From the NCBI GenBank assembly GCA_030690315.1, contig JAUYGY010000030.1:1-47750 (forward strand): DNA of 47,750 nt, read 5' to 3'. Shown here piece after piece: positions 7,900-17,469 of this stretch. The first letter of the stretch is position 1; each line of letters opens with the position of its first letter. A model generated the notes under the pieces. It did not search any database and was not told the DNA's origin. It saw only the letters and a list, made by a program, of their open reading frames with translations. The stretch comes from Aequorivita sp. GTDB taxonomy: Bacteria > Bacteroidota > Bacteroidia > Flavobacteriales > Flavobacteriaceae. A program made the position numbers and the translations under genes.

Positions 7900-10557
7900 T
7901 TAATTGAACGCCTCCAACCACTGGGGGCGTTTTTCATTCTTTAAATAATAACCGAACCAATCGCTATACTTTTGAGTAGCATCAAGTTGTGCCTCTTTGC
8001 TGAAGAAGTCATGGCCTTCCTCGGGATAGATCAACATGATATGCTCTTTGTTTAGGATTCGCAGGGCGTTGTACATTTCAAGGGATTGTTCCCAGTTGAT
8101 ATTGGAATCCTGATCGCCAGTTACCGTTAGGAATGGGACGTTTATAGATTCCGCAAAGTTTATGGGGGAGTTTTCCTCATATTTTTGTGGAATTTCGAAG
8201 TAGGGCGCATTAAATCTAAACTGGTCATTAAAAAATCGCCCCATTTGTGGACGGGACCAAATCCAAGCATTTGACAAGTGAAAACTTCGGAGGTTATGAA
8301 CTCCTGCAGCGGATACCACAGTTGCGAAAAGGTTGGAGCGGGATGCAATATAACTCGCTTCAAAACCACCGAAGGAATGGCCGAACAAGCCAATTTTATT
8401 TTTATCAATAAATGGTTTTTTGGAGATATCCTTAACGGCAGCAGTAACACAATTAAGCGCGGATACCATGGGTTCATTGACCGTATATTCAATATCGAAA
8501 AAAAACATAAAATAGCCATCAGTAGTATAATTACTACTATTAATTACCGCTCCGTTGTAAAGGGAAGGGTTTTGATAACGATGGAATCTAGGGGACATGT
8601 TTTCATAGATATATGTAATCATTGGATATTTTTTGGTTGGATCGAAATTTGAAGGATAGAACAAGGCCCCCTTTAAGGATTTCCCTTCCTCGGTTTCAAA
8701 TTTTACCATCTCTTTTTCTCCCCAATTAAATCCAAAATGTTGGGGGTTGCTTTGAAAAACTTTTATACTATTCTTGCTGTAAGGGTTATAACAATACATG
8801 GCGGGGGGTTGATCAAAGCTTTCCAAGGAATATAAAACGGTATCGTTAGTTGATTTGGAAATATTGGAAATCTTGAAATCCTCCAAGACAATTTTGTTAA
8901 GCGAGCCGGTGGCAACTAATTCATATAAACCAGTTCGGGCTGAGTTTTTCTCGGAAGTTCTTAAAAGAAGATTTTTCTTTAAATCCAAATTATGGGCAGT
9001 ATAACCAAAAAGGGTATTTTTCCCAGCGTGGGTTTGTGAAAGCCTAAAAACTAGCTGTTCCTTTTTTCCATCCGTTAGTTTTTTTACGCTCTTACCCTCC
9101 GTGGAGATTGCCCAGATGTCATGCTCATCATAAAGTAAAACCTCATTTTCATTTTCTGTCCATCCCGCTAAGCCGTAGGGATTAATTTGGCCCGCCATTA
9201 AGTCACTTTTATTTAAAAAACTCTCAGGAATACCTTTTGTGAGATTATGATGGATATTAGTTTTCGCGCTATAAATCCACCAATTGCCATCCTTAAAATA
9301 GCAGAGATAATTTCCCGTAGGGGAAACTTGCCAAGGGATTTTAAAGGGTTGGTCCATTACAAATCTTTCTTCACCGGTAGCTGTATTGAATACCTTAATG
9401 GGTGTTTTATTTCGTCCCATGGATTGGTCCTCAAAGAAACTAAAGGAATATACAAATTTAGCTTCATTGCCCCACACACTTTGAGCGCACTGCCTGTCGC
9501 CCATAAAATGGATTTTGTTATTATCAAGGTGCATAGAGACCATAATGGGAGGGTCGCTGGCAAAGGATTTATCTTCACCATAAGTGGGGAAGATTACAAA
9601 GTCCTTGGTGTTCCATACCTGGACATTTGAGCCATGGTCATCTTGAGGGATATCGTTTGGAATTTTTTGAATATGAAAAAATAGCAGACCGTTATCTGGG
9701 GCAAAATGTAGAGTTGTGCTAATATTATTTACCACTTTACTGGGATCGCTCAGTTGTCTGTGCTCTATTGGATTGAAGGAGCCATGTCCGTTTTTCTTGC
9801 TCTTTACATCAAACCAGTGGACGATGTTGTTCTTTCCATTGTCCACCTCTTCAAAACAGGCCAAATGGCCATCGGTGCCCCAAACAATTTTTGTAAAAGG
9901 ATTAAGACTGTTCTTTAAAATGGTTTTGGGAGTATCCTTTTTCTCCAAATTGAGATAGCCCAATTGATATCCGTTGTCCGTTTTTTGGGAGAAGGCCATA
10001 TACTTGCCCGTATCATCGAAATAATATTCCATGATATTGGCTATGGCTGTAAGTGAAGATTTTCCAAAAGCTTTTATCGTTAGTGATTTTATTTTCTGTT
10101 TACCATTTTCAGTGTTTTCCTCCTCCAGTAGCGCAAGGTATTTTTCCTTTGGGGAAACCTTATAATCCACCACATTTTGATATACGGAATCAAGCCCCGT
10201 TTTTAAATTTTTTATGATAAGCTTATTGTTGGCTAGGTACAGTAGGCGGTCAGAATTTTCAAGAAATTGTTCCCGTTTGCCATTACCAACGACCAATTGT
10301 ACATTGTTCTGAAGGTTTTGGATGACGAGGGTATCTTCCCCGTTCTTATAATATTTATGGAAGGAAAACCACGATCCATCATTATTTAATGCAGGAGGGG
10401 TAATATGGTACCACAGTTTATAGTCTTCAGGAGTAAGGTCCTTTTTATTGACAGCCTGGCCCCAAATGGGGCAGGCCATCAACACCAGCAGGGAAAAAAT
10501 TACTTGGGTAGTGCTAATCCAAAATAATTTTAGCGGATTACTATTATTATTTTCCAT
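7900..10557 (-). CDS. S9 (prolyl oligopeptidase family) serine peptidase (885 aa)
   Basis: A hydrophobic segment near residues 16-30, ending CPIWGQA, suggests export to the periplasm. A long beta-propeller-like region follows, then an alpha/beta-hydrolase domain. The nucleophile is S728 in GLFGHSFGGFEAS, with D817 in TGDQDSNINW and H849 in EEGHDFF completing the triad. Such enzymes (DPP4 / acylaminoacyl-peptidase group) cut peptides or dipeptides from short substrates. The ATG comes one base after the SusD stop (TAACATG), so translation is probably coupled; it is third in the SusC-SusD-S9 operon. This points to imported peptides as the operon's substrate. Confidence 0.9.
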   Translation of the reverse strand: MENNNSNPLKLFWISTTQVIFSLLVLMACPIWGQAVNKKDLTPEDYKLWYHITPPALNNDGSWFSFHKYYKNGEDTLVIQNLQNNVQLVVGNGKREQFLENSDRLLYLANNKLIIKNLKTGLDSVYQNVVDYKVSPKEKYLALLEEENTENGKQKIKSLTIKAFGKSSLTAIANIMEYYFDDTGKYMAFSQKTDNGYQLGYLNLEKKDTPKTILKNSLNPFTKIVWGTDGHLACFEEVDNGKNNIVHWFDVKSKKNGHGSFNPIEHRQLSDPSKVVNNISTTLHFAPDNGLLFFHIQKIPNDIPQDDHGSNVQVWNTKDFVIFPTYGEDKSFASDPPIMVSMHLDNNKIHFMGDRQCAQSVWGNEAKFVYSFSFFEDQSMGRNKTPIKVFNTATGEERFVMDQPFKIPWQVSPTGNYLCYFKDGNWWIYSAKTNIHHNLTKGIPESFLNKSDLMAGQINPYGLAGWTENENEVLLYDEHDIWAISTEGKSVKKLTDGKKEQLVFRLSQTHAGKNTLFGYTAHNLDLKKNLLLRTSEKNSARTGLYELVATGSLNKIVLEDFKISNISKSTNDTVLYSLESFDQPPAMYCYNPYSKNSIKVFQSNPQHFGFNWGEKEMVKFETEEGKSLKGALFYPSNFDPTKKYPMITYIYENMSPRFHRYQNPSLYNGAVINSSNYTTDGYFMFFFDIEYTVNEPMVSALNCVTAAVKDISKKPFIDKNKIGLFGHSFGGFEASYIASRSNLFATVVSAAGVHNLRSFHLSNAWIWSRPQMGRFFNDQFRFNAPYFEIPQKYEENSPINFAESINVPFLTVTGDQDSNINWEQSLEMYNALRILNKEHIMLIYPEEGHDFFSKEAQLDATQKYSDWFGYYLKNEKRPQWLEAFN

Positions 10558-10558
10558 G

Positions 10559-11947
10559 TTAGTAGCCGGGATTTTGCGGTTGCAGGTTTGGATTTAGGAG
10601 CAGGTCCTTTTGGGGAATGGGAAATAGTATATCATCCCCGTTCCATCCCGGTTTTATGTTACCAAGAACATTATCTATACTGCCCGTTCTTTTAAGATCG
10701 AAGAAGCGATGGCCATGCTCTGAAAATAATTCCACCCTTCTTTCCTGCATTATTGCATTTTGCAATTCCTCGTTCCCATTTGCATTGGTAGGTGCCAACC
10801 CCGCCCTTGTACGGATTAGGTTGATATCGGATTGGGCAGCTGATAAATCGCCCATATGCACCCTAGCCTCGGCGCGGATCAGATATTGTTCTGCCAATCT
10901 TAAAATAATGGAATACTCTGCATTGGTAGGTTCCCCGGCCTGATGTTTATATTTGAAGGGATAGTACCAACTTTGGGTGCCATCTGTGACAGTACCGATC
11001 CAATGTTCCTTGCGCAGGTCCCCTTGTTCAAACGCATTTACAAGGGAAGGGGTAAGTGCCCTTGTGGGAGGAGGGGCAGTCTCAAAAATAAAATTCCCCG
11101 CCTCTAAGGTATTTCGGCCGTCAAATTCCGGTTGAAGTTGCCAAATTATGGAAGGGCTTTCCTTTAGGAAAACGTTTTCGGGATTGGTTTCCCAAGAGGT
11201 GTTTTCAATTACAAGAGATGCCATTGCGGCAGCTTTTTCCCAATTTTGAGAATAGAGGTAGACTCTTGCGAGAAGTGCGGCTGCCGTTTTTTGGTCCGGT
11301 CTTACTCTTTCGCCACTGGATTCATTGGGGGGTAAGAGGGTGCGTGCGGTTTCCAGATCCTCAATAATGTATTGATATACATCCACTACCTTATCGCGAT
11401 GGGCTTCTTGGTTGAGGAGGTAGTTGGTGGTCTTAATATAGGGAACATCACCGTAGAGGGTAACGAGATAAAAATGGACTAGGCCCCTAATAAATAAGGA
11501 CTCACCGCTAAATTGGGCAATTTCCTCTTGAGAAAAATAGGGCACCTTTACACCTTCCAATATGGCATTGGCAGCATAGATTTGGTTGTAAGATCCATCC
11601 CAAATTTGTGCTACCGAGGTATTGGAAGCAAGAAGGGCATTTTTATTGAACTGTTCTTCCGGAAGACCATAGGGGCTGTAGTAGTCGAACTCATCGGCAT
11701 ATTGCCCCAACAGTGTGCTGAGGCCTTGTGCATCTCCCGTCAAGAGGGTGTTATCGCGCAGTTTTGCATAGATACTCAACATAGCTGCTTCTACCGTTTT
11801 AGCGTCCGTATATAGAACGTCGTTGCCTATTAGGTAATTTGGCGTGTCTACTTCAATGAAATCCTCACAGGACCAAAGACTTAGTGCCAAGGTAAAAATA
11901 ATAATCGAGACGCTCTTGGTCTTATATTTTTTTATTAATTTTTTCAT
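10559..11947 (-). CDS. SusD/RagB family outer-membrane lipoprotein (462 aa)
   Basis: A lipoprotein signal ends in LSLWSC (C27 lipidated). A SusD-type alpha-helical (TPR-like) protein follows, with the family start EDFIEVDTPNYLIG and the typical C-terminus RRVELFSEHGHRFFDLKRTG ... LFPIPQKDLLLNPNLQPQNPGY. SusD proteins sit on the cell surface and hand substrate to the partner SusC. The length is near the family norm (450-550, slightly short). It lies 15 bp after the susC gene. Together with the S9 peptidase, the likely ligand is a peptide rather than a glycan; no glycoside hydrolase is near. Confidence 0.92.
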   Translation of the reverse strand: MKKLIKKYKTKSVSIIIFTLALSLWSCEDFIEVDTPNYLIGNDVLYTDAKTVEAAMLSIYAKLRDNTLLTGDAQGLSTLLGQYADEFDYYSPYGLPEEQFNKNALLASNTSVAQIWDGSYNQIYAANAILEGVKVPYFSQEEIAQFSGESLFIRGLVHFYLVTLYGDVPYIKTTNYLLNQEAHRDKVVDVYQYIIEDLETARTLLPPNESSGERVRPDQKTAAALLARVYLYSQNWEKAAAMASLVIENTSWETNPENVFLKESPSIIWQLQPEFDGRNTLEAGNFIFETAPPPTRALTPSLVNAFEQGDLRKEHWIGTVTDGTQSWYYPFKYKHQAGEPTNAEYSIILRLAEQYLIRAEARVHMGDLSAAQSDINLIRTRAGLAPTNANGNEELQNAIMQERRVELFSEHGHRFFDLKRTGSIDNVLGNIKPGWNGDDILFPIPQKDLLLNPNLQPQNPGY

Positions 11948-11962
11948 TTCATCATTTTTTGG

Positions 11963-14959
11963 TTAAATACTTAATTCCACTCCAAGGCTCATCACCCGTA
12001 ATGGGGGAAGTTGTCCGAGGGATTGTGTTTCTGGATCCATTCCTATAAAGTCGGTAATGGTAAAGAGGTTTTGGGCCAGGCCATAGATTCGGCAGCCGAC
12101 ACCTAATGCCGTTTTCGGAATTGTATAGGAGAGGGAAACATTTTTTAGGCGCAGAAAGGAGGCATCGCTTACTACGGCACTGCTATAGGAATGGTAGCTA
12201 TAGGCTACATAGGCGTCTTCATTAAAGCCCGCCGTAAACTGTTGGTTGAAACCCTGATCTCCCGGCTGTTGCCAATGATCAAGCACCTCAGTTGGCTGGT
12301 TCGCCATGAAACCTGCAGGGGCAGAGGTGTATTGGAAGTTATAGCCCGTCTGTTTTACGTACTGCAGTAAAAAATCAAAGCTGAGGTTTTTATAGGTTAT
12401 CGTATTGGTAAGACTGCCATAATAATCTACCCCTACACGCACCGGTTTTTTTAGATCGTTCGGGAAGGATATATTTCCGTCACCATCATAGTCCTCAAAA
12501 GTATAAAGACCGGTTTGGGGGTCAACACCTGTATAGTTTAGCAACAGCGCTAGATCCAATGGTTCGCCCACTACAAATTGGTTGGCATAGGTAGAGCCTT
12601 CCAGATTTGGGAAGGAGATCAATTTGTTGCGGGGCACTGTCAATTGGGCCGTGGTGGTCCAGGTGAGATTTTCGTTTTTGAGGTTTACGGTATTTAGCTC
12701 TATTTCCAAGCCGCGGTTTTCCACCGTAGCATCCAGGTTTGCCTGAATGGAAGGGAAGCCCGTTGTGCCCGGGAGCGGAATGCCCACTAATTGACTGGAA
12801 GAGCGATTTCGATAAAAAGCCGTGGTAAGATTGATACGATCCTTTAGAAAGCCCAATTCCAATGCAAGTTCCATTTTTCTGTTGGTTTCCCATCCGTAAT
12901 CAGGGTTGTAGAGATTGGCAGGTTGTAGGGTTGGGATGCCTTGATAGGAAGTGCCCGTACCTATATAGGAATTTAAGTAGCCATAATTCCCAATCTGGTC
13001 GTTACCGCTACTGCCATAACTGCCCCTAATTTTTCCAAAGCTCAAAAACGGCAGCCCTTCCTTAATAAACTCCTCATCTCCAAAAAGCCAAGCAGCCCCC
13101 ACTGCCCCGAAATTGGCAAAACGCTTGCCCGGACCAAACCTGCTAGAGCCATCGCGACGGCCGGTTAGGTTAAGGATGTATTTTGACTCCCAGTTCAGGT
13201 TAATCCTTCCATAAACCGCATTGTACCTGTATTCATCTTCCTTATTGGACAGGATAATATGATCGGTAGCCGATGATAGATCGTAGATAAGGTTGTTGCT
13301 CGTAAAACCCATTGCATACTGGGTGCGTCCGAAACGGGTTTCACTTTGGAAGGTAGTTCCCGCCAAAATGGAGAATCCCATTTTACCGAATTGATATTCA
13401 TATTCCAACTGCGGTTCCACAATCCATGAACTGCGCTTAGCCGTATTGGCTGTTATGGAAGAATATTCCGAACCCAAGCCAAAAGCGGGGTCGTATACCG
13501 TATTGGGGTTTGTATTGCTCTCTTCCAGATGGATTTCGTTATACCCAAGATTGGCTGACACGGAGAAGCCTTTAAAAAGGGTATAGGTTATATTCCCATT
13601 TCCCAAAAGGGTACTGGATTGGGAGCGATAATTGGCTGCCAATTGTGCGAGAGGATTGGAAAAGGTACTATTTTCCCAATTAAGTTCCCCGTTTTCATTA
13701 TAGAGGGCAGGGGCATTTGGGGGAAGGTTTACGGCAGGATGCACGAAGGCCGTTGTAGGGAGTCGGTTATTGTCGCTAACATAATTTCCAGTAACACGGA
13801 GGCGTAATTTTTGGTCCTCAGTTGTGTGGGTATAGGAGGAAAGGAGGGAATTTTTTTTATAATCAAAATTTCCTGGGAATACAGTGGTTTCCTTACGGTG
13901 GCTTCCTTTTACCAGAAATTGGTTATTAATACTTCCACCCGTAATGGAAGCCTCCAATGTATTGTAGTAAGCAGTATTGCCCAAGAGCACTTCCTGCCAG
14001 TCGGTATAGCGGGTTTGGTTCCATGTGCCATTGATATCATAGGCGTTGGCAGGATATTCCGAAATGCCATCATTGGCAAAAGCCTCACGGCGCATTGCCA
14101 GATATTGCTCTGTATTGAGCAAATCCATTCGACGTGTTACGCTTCCCACGCCCGTAGTGGTACCCAATGTTAGCGTAGTTTTACCAACCTTCCCTTTTTT
14201 GGTGGTGATAAGCACCACCCCATTGGCGCCCCGGGAACCATAAATGGCGGTGGCATCGGCATCCTTAAGGACCTCAATGCTCTCAATATCGGTTGGGCTT
14301 ATGCCATTTAAGGGGCTTTGTGCCTGGCCCATTACGTTGGAAACTTCAGTATTACCGAGGGATTGGGAGGGATATGGTATTCCATCCACAATATAAAGGG
14401 GTTCGCTACCATCGGCACGAATACTGTTGCGGCCACGGATGCGGACGGAAAAGCCACCCCCTGGGACACCAGTGGTCTGGACAATATTTACGCCAGCCAT
14501 TCTTCCCTGTAAAGCGGCAAGGGGATTGGAAACAGGTTGTCTTTCAATCTCCTCTGCGGTAACCCGCGCAATACTGCCCGTTTTCTCCCTATCCGAAACT
14601 TTGTAGTAGCCCGCATTAATAACCACCGCATCCAAAGCCTGCGCATCCACCTCCATAACAACATTCATAATACTGGCAGTGCCAACTGCAACTTCCCGCA
14701 ACTTATAGCCTACGTAAGTAAACACCAGCATATCGTTTGCGGAGGCACTTACGGAATACCGCCCATCCAGATCGCTAATGCTCCCTCGGGCGGTGTTCTT
14801 TACCTGTACGTTGACACCACTTAGTGGGCCATCGGCATCGGTAATAATGCCACTAATGGTTTTTTGTGGCTGGTTCTGTGATAAAAGTGGGGAGTTGTAG
14901 GTTAGGAAGAGGGCAAAAGATAATGCATAGGCATAGCTTCGCCGGTAGTAATTTTTCAT
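11963..14959 (-). CDS. SusC/RagA family TonB-dependent outer-membrane transporter (998 aa)
   Basis: A signal peptide is followed by a carboxypeptidase-regulatory-like domain (KTISGIITDADGPLSGVNV, about 33-110), a segment with VVINAGYYKVSDREKTGSI, and a plug domain with the SusC marks GVPGGGFSVRIRGRNSI, LYIVDGIPYP and the helix DIESIEVLKDADATAIYGSR. The rest is a beta-barrel ending in a hydrophobic residue, as expected for BAM recognition. It imports substrate with SusD using TonB energy. It is the first gene of the minus-strand operon. I noted no TAnnTTTG box just upstream. The plug subclass with 'INAGYY-x-V-x-D-x-E-x-TGSI' is, from memory, often paired with peptidases. Confidence 0.93.
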   Translation of the reverse strand: MKNYYRRSYAYALSFALFLTYNSPLLSQNQPQKTISGIITDADGPLSGVNVQVKNTARGSISDLDGRYSVSASANDMLVFTYVGYKLREVAVGTASIMNVVMEVDAQALDAVVINAGYYKVSDREKTGSIARVTAEEIERQPVSNPLAALQGRMAGVNIVQTTGVPGGGFSVRIRGRNSIRADGSEPLYIVDGIPYPSQSLGNTEVSNVMGQAQSPLNGISPTDIESIEVLKDADATAIYGSRGANGVVLITTKKGKVGKTTLTLGTTTGVGSVTRRMDLLNTEQYLAMRREAFANDGISEYPANAYDINGTWNQTRYTDWQEVLLGNTAYYNTLEASITGGSINNQFLVKGSHRKETTVFPGNFDYKKNSLLSSYTHTTEDQKLRLRVTGNYVSDNNRLPTTAFVHPAVNLPPNAPALYNENGELNWENSTFSNPLAQLAANYRSQSSTLLGNGNITYTLFKGFSVSANLGYNEIHLEESNTNPNTVYDPAFGLGSEYSSITANTAKRSSWIVEPQLEYEYQFGKMGFSILAGTTFQSETRFGRTQYAMGFTSNNLIYDLSSATDHIILSNKEDEYRYNAVYGRINLNWESKYILNLTGRRDGSSRFGPGKRFANFGAVGAAWLFGDEEFIKEGLPFLSFGKIRGSYGSSGNDQIGNYGYLNSYIGTGTSYQGIPTLQPANLYNPDYGWETNRKMELALELGFLKDRINLTTAFYRNRSSSQLVGIPLPGTTGFPSIQANLDATVENRGLEIELNTVNLKNENLTWTTTAQLTVPRNKLISFPNLEGSTYANQFVVGEPLDLALLLNYTGVDPQTGLYTFEDYDGDGNISFPNDLKKPVRVGVDYYGSLTNTITYKNLSFDFLLQYVKQTGYNFQYTSAPAGFMANQPTEVLDHWQQPGDQGFNQQFTAGFNEDAYVAYSYHSYSSAVVSDASFLRLKNVSLSYTIPKTALGVGCRIYGLAQNLFTITDFIGMDPETQSLGQLPPLRVMSLGVELSI

Positions 14960-15039
14960 ACTTTTGTGTTGGTTTAAGTGTTATACATTCATTTTAACTA
15001 CTGGCCTGCTCCAACGGTCGTGCAAAAACTGGGAGCGGG

Positions 15040-15447
15040 TCATTTTTTTATAGTGAATAGTGAGACGTGAATAGTGAGACGGGTCTCAATTCTCAAGACT
15101 AACTACTCAATTGATAAAGGAGTTAGCGAAGAGCGAAAAGCGAATAGACGCTTCTCAATACTCAATACTAACTGCTCAATACTACACAATTGCGAAGCTT
15201 CTTGGATGAAACAGATGCTTTGAAAGAAAGTTGAGGGAAGAAAAAGCGACCAAGCCAAATACAAAAAGGCGCGGAACTCAACTTATTGCGCGGGCGGCAC
15301 TGGTATGGCCTTGGAACAATAAGAGAGTACCCACGCCCCGGGCCGTGAGCATCCTGCTTATTCTCTCGTTCCAATTGAAAAATTACCAGTTTTCCTGCGC
15401 GAGATTCAAAGCGAAAGCTTCTAATTTTTTGCTTTTAGAAGATTCGC
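15040..15447. repeat. Repeat spacer with a terminal inverted repeat
   Basis: Lies upstream of susC and before an XRE gene. From 15050 to 15185 there are short repeats of the 7-8 bp type (AGTGAATAGTGAGAC, GCGAAGAGCGAAAAGCGAA, CTCAATACTCAATACTAAC). From 15186 to 15400 is a more GC-rich stretch with no convincing gene. At 15411-15447 an imperfect inverted repeat joins GCGAAAGCTTCTAA to TTTAGAAGATTCGC around a T-rich loop, possibly a terminator. Confidence 0.55.
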
Positions 15448-15546
15448 AAATTTAATAATCTAATTCAAATATATAAAATCTTTGATTAACAACAAATTAT
15501 AATTTCAATATATTTTTTGTTGTTATCTATATTCTTCTTTTTAACT

Positions 15547-16026
15547 ATGGAAAATTCTTATATAAAAGAGCTTTTAGCTGCCATAGGTAAAAGGTTGGAA
15601 GAACATCGTCTAAGCCAAAATTTACAGCCCGAAGATGTGGCCGAGATGACGGGCCTTACGGCCGCTACCATCCGTAATATTGAAAGTGGCAAAGAAACTT
15701 ATCTCTCAAATTTTATAGCATATTGCCTTGCCCTTGAAATGCATCCAAAGGACATTCTTGCGATAGAAATAGCACTTAAGCCCCTTTTTGAGCTTTCCCA
15801 AAGTAGGAAAGAAAAAAGTCGACTTACCCCAAGAATAGATCATCTTATAGAAACTGATTTCCTAAAGACAGATCGCACAGCAAATGATATAGTTAACGAA
15901 CTCGCGGAAGTTTATCAAGTCAAAACCGAAACTTCTAATGTTTCTGTTATTTTAAAAAGAAAAGTTGGAGAAGGAAAGTTAAAGGTTAGTAAGAAAGGGC
16001 GGTTTAATTTTTATAAGAAGCGGTGA
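15547..16026 (+). CDS. XRE-type helix-turn-helix regulator (159 aa)
   Basis: Residues about 15-70 form an XRE/Cro HTH: an AIGKRLEEHRLSQNL helix, then PEDVAEMTGLTAATIRNIES and GKETYLSNFIAYCLALE. The C-terminal ~90 residues are basic and helical (IETDFLKTDRTANDIVNELA ... SVILKRKVGEGKLKVSKKGR), a possible second DNA-binding or partner domain. I chose the ATG at 15547 (MENSYIKELL); an in-frame upstream start would add a hydrophobic stretch unlike XRE proteins. It opens the accessory island and could regulate it, but the next gene has its own promoters. Confidence 0.8.
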   Translation: MENSYIKELLAAIGKRLEEHRLSQNLQPEDVAEMTGLTAATIRNIESGKETYLSNFIAYCLALEMHPKDILAIEIALKPLFELSQSRKEKSRLTPRIDHLIETDFLKTDRTANDIVNELAEVYQVKTETSNVSVILKRKVGEGKLKVSKKGRFNFYKKR

Positions 16027-16079
16027 GATAATTTTAGGTTATAAATAGCAAGCTTATATATTAGCATGTTTTGACACAA

Positions 16080-16180
16080 AAGCGAGTTATGTTTTGGTAT
16101 TCTCCCCGATTGAAAAGCCCACTCTTACTGTTTTCCGTAATGGGTAGGTTTGAGTTTGTATTATCTTTGGAAATAATAAA
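16080..16180 (+). promoter_or_regulatory. Island repeat, copy 1 (promoter-hairpin-promoter part)
   Basis: This contains the conserved start GGTATTCTCCCCGATTGAAA after a weak TAtgTTTTG box, then a hairpin built from CTTAC ... GTAA around the conserved loop GTTTTCCG, then a good promoter TATCTTTG (16162-16169). It lies about 110 bp before the gene at 16289. The order matches copies at 17217-17297, 19696-19776, 20893-20956 (first promoter and hairpin) and 46044-46123. Confidence 0.7.
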
Positions 16181-16288
16181 AATTAATATTTTTAATAAAC
16201 TGGGCATTGCATAGAATATTGAAGGGATAAACCCAATAAAGCGGGGAGTATAGACAAGTTATGCCACATTTGAACCAACCAACAGCAA

Positions 16289-17074
16289 ATGAAAAAAATA
16301 CTTAAAAAAATCCCACTAATTTTTTGGGCGACATTATTATCTGTAACAGCTTTTTTTGCTGTCAAATTAGAATTTATTACAGGTCTGAATACTGAACAAA
16401 TAAGACTGTTCTCTGGTTTACTAACAGTTATTGGTTTGATTTTCGTAGCGGTAAATCTACAACGACAATGGAAAAATGAACGAATAAAAACCGAATATTT
16501 AAACCAACCTGATTTCTTTCTAAAAGGTTTTGCAACAAAAGTATTTAAAGGCTCAAGTCCAGTATTATGTCCAAATCCTCAAGAATGTAAAGATGACCAT
16601 TGGCTAGATTTAATTCAAACCGGAAATTTAGCAGCAAGAAAGCTGAAAATTGGGCTTTTTTATAAAAATGAGGCTGAAACTGATATTAGAATTAAAGAAA
16701 GATGGCTGACTGAAGAGCGATTAGGCAAAAATGACGAATTCCAATATGTACTTCCACCATTCAGAATTCCTATAAAATATTATGATTCAAGTAATAGAAT
16801 GTGCTTTCTTCTCTTAATGGAATATAAGTCAGAATATTCAAACATAAAATACAAACGAATTTATCAGCTTTGTGCGCCTGCGACTCGTAATACTGAAGTA
16901 CAAGAAAATGACTGGAAAAAAAGAATTGCCTTTTATAATAGTTCGCTGATTAATACTTTAGATAGCGATAGTATAACTACAAAACAGATTTTAAAATGTT
17001 ATTGGTTTAAAATAACAAGATGGCTCGGAATCAAAAAAGATTTTACGGATGAGGAATGGCTAATTGAACTCTAA
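16289..17074 (+). CDS. Hypothetical membrane-anchored protein (261 aa)
   Basis: Two N-terminal TM segments (about 8-27 and 37-55) are followed by basic KNERIKTEY and a ~200-residue soluble part, probably cytoplasmic. That part has a short Cys cluster (SSPVLCPNPQECKDDHW) and ends in a basic helix plus an acidic tail. I do not recognise a family. It is a single-gene module between island repeats, with lower GC than the core genes around it, as in the defence pairs downstream. A role in phage defence or another accessory trait is a guess from location only. Confidence 0.6.
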   Translation: MKKILKKIPLIFWATLLSVTAFFAVKLEFITGLNTEQIRLFSGLLTVIGLIFVAVNLQRQWKNERIKTEYLNQPDFFLKGFATKVFKGSSPVLCPNPQECKDDHWLDLIQTGNLAARKLKIGLFYKNEAETDIRIKERWLTEERLGKNDEFQYVLPPFRIPIKYYDSSNRMCFLLLMEYKSEYSNIKYKRIYQLCAPATRNTEVQENDWKKRIAFYNSSLINTLDSDSITTKQILKCYWFKITRWLGIKKDFTDEEWLIEL

Positions 17075-17085
17075 AAAACCAGGCA

Positions 17086-17300
17086 TAACAGCGATAACCG
17101 TTGCACAAGCCCTTAATTTTTAAAATCTAATCATATATAAGTCGCTTTGAGTGGCTTTGTTTTTTAGGTGCCTTCTTAAAATGAAATAGATATCGTTTCT
17201 ATTTAACAAAAAACTTTATATTTGGTATTCTTCCCGATTGAATTTGACGCTTTTACGGTTTTCCGTATTGGAATCGATTCTGATAATTTTATATTTGAAA
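17086..17300 (+). repeat. Island repeat, copy 2 (complete)
   Basis: In order: GATAACCGTTGCACAAGCCC; a terminator stem AAGTCGCT-TTG-AGTGGCTT followed by TGTTTTTT (17139-17165); a 7-bp hairpin AAATAGA ... TCTATTT (17184-17204); promoter TATATTTG (17217-17224); GGTATTCTTCCCGATTG; a second hairpin TACGG / CCGTA (17254-17267); and promoter TATATTTG (17290-17297). It both ends the module before it and drives the one after it. Compare copy 3 at 19578-19776 and the partial copy at 22985. Confidence 0.8.
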
Positions 17301-17469
17301 ATGATTTAATATAAACTGCTATGTATGGGATATACAACTTTAGCTTGTCATATATACGCATTTTATTGCCAATGCTAAAAGACAGACGACACAACTAGAT
17401 AGTAACGTAAACTAGATAAACAAACCTAAATTGATTAAATCTATAAATTTGATTTCGCAAAATTAGTGA

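Noticed and set aside
12522..14562. ORFs of 60-120 aa on both strands inside the SusC gene
   Set aside because: Shadows of a well-supported 998-residue gene; no start context or family similarity.
15168..15455. ORFs on both strands in the GC-richer spacer before the XRE gene
   Set aside because: Both are short, overlap each other and repeats, and show no recognisable protein pattern.
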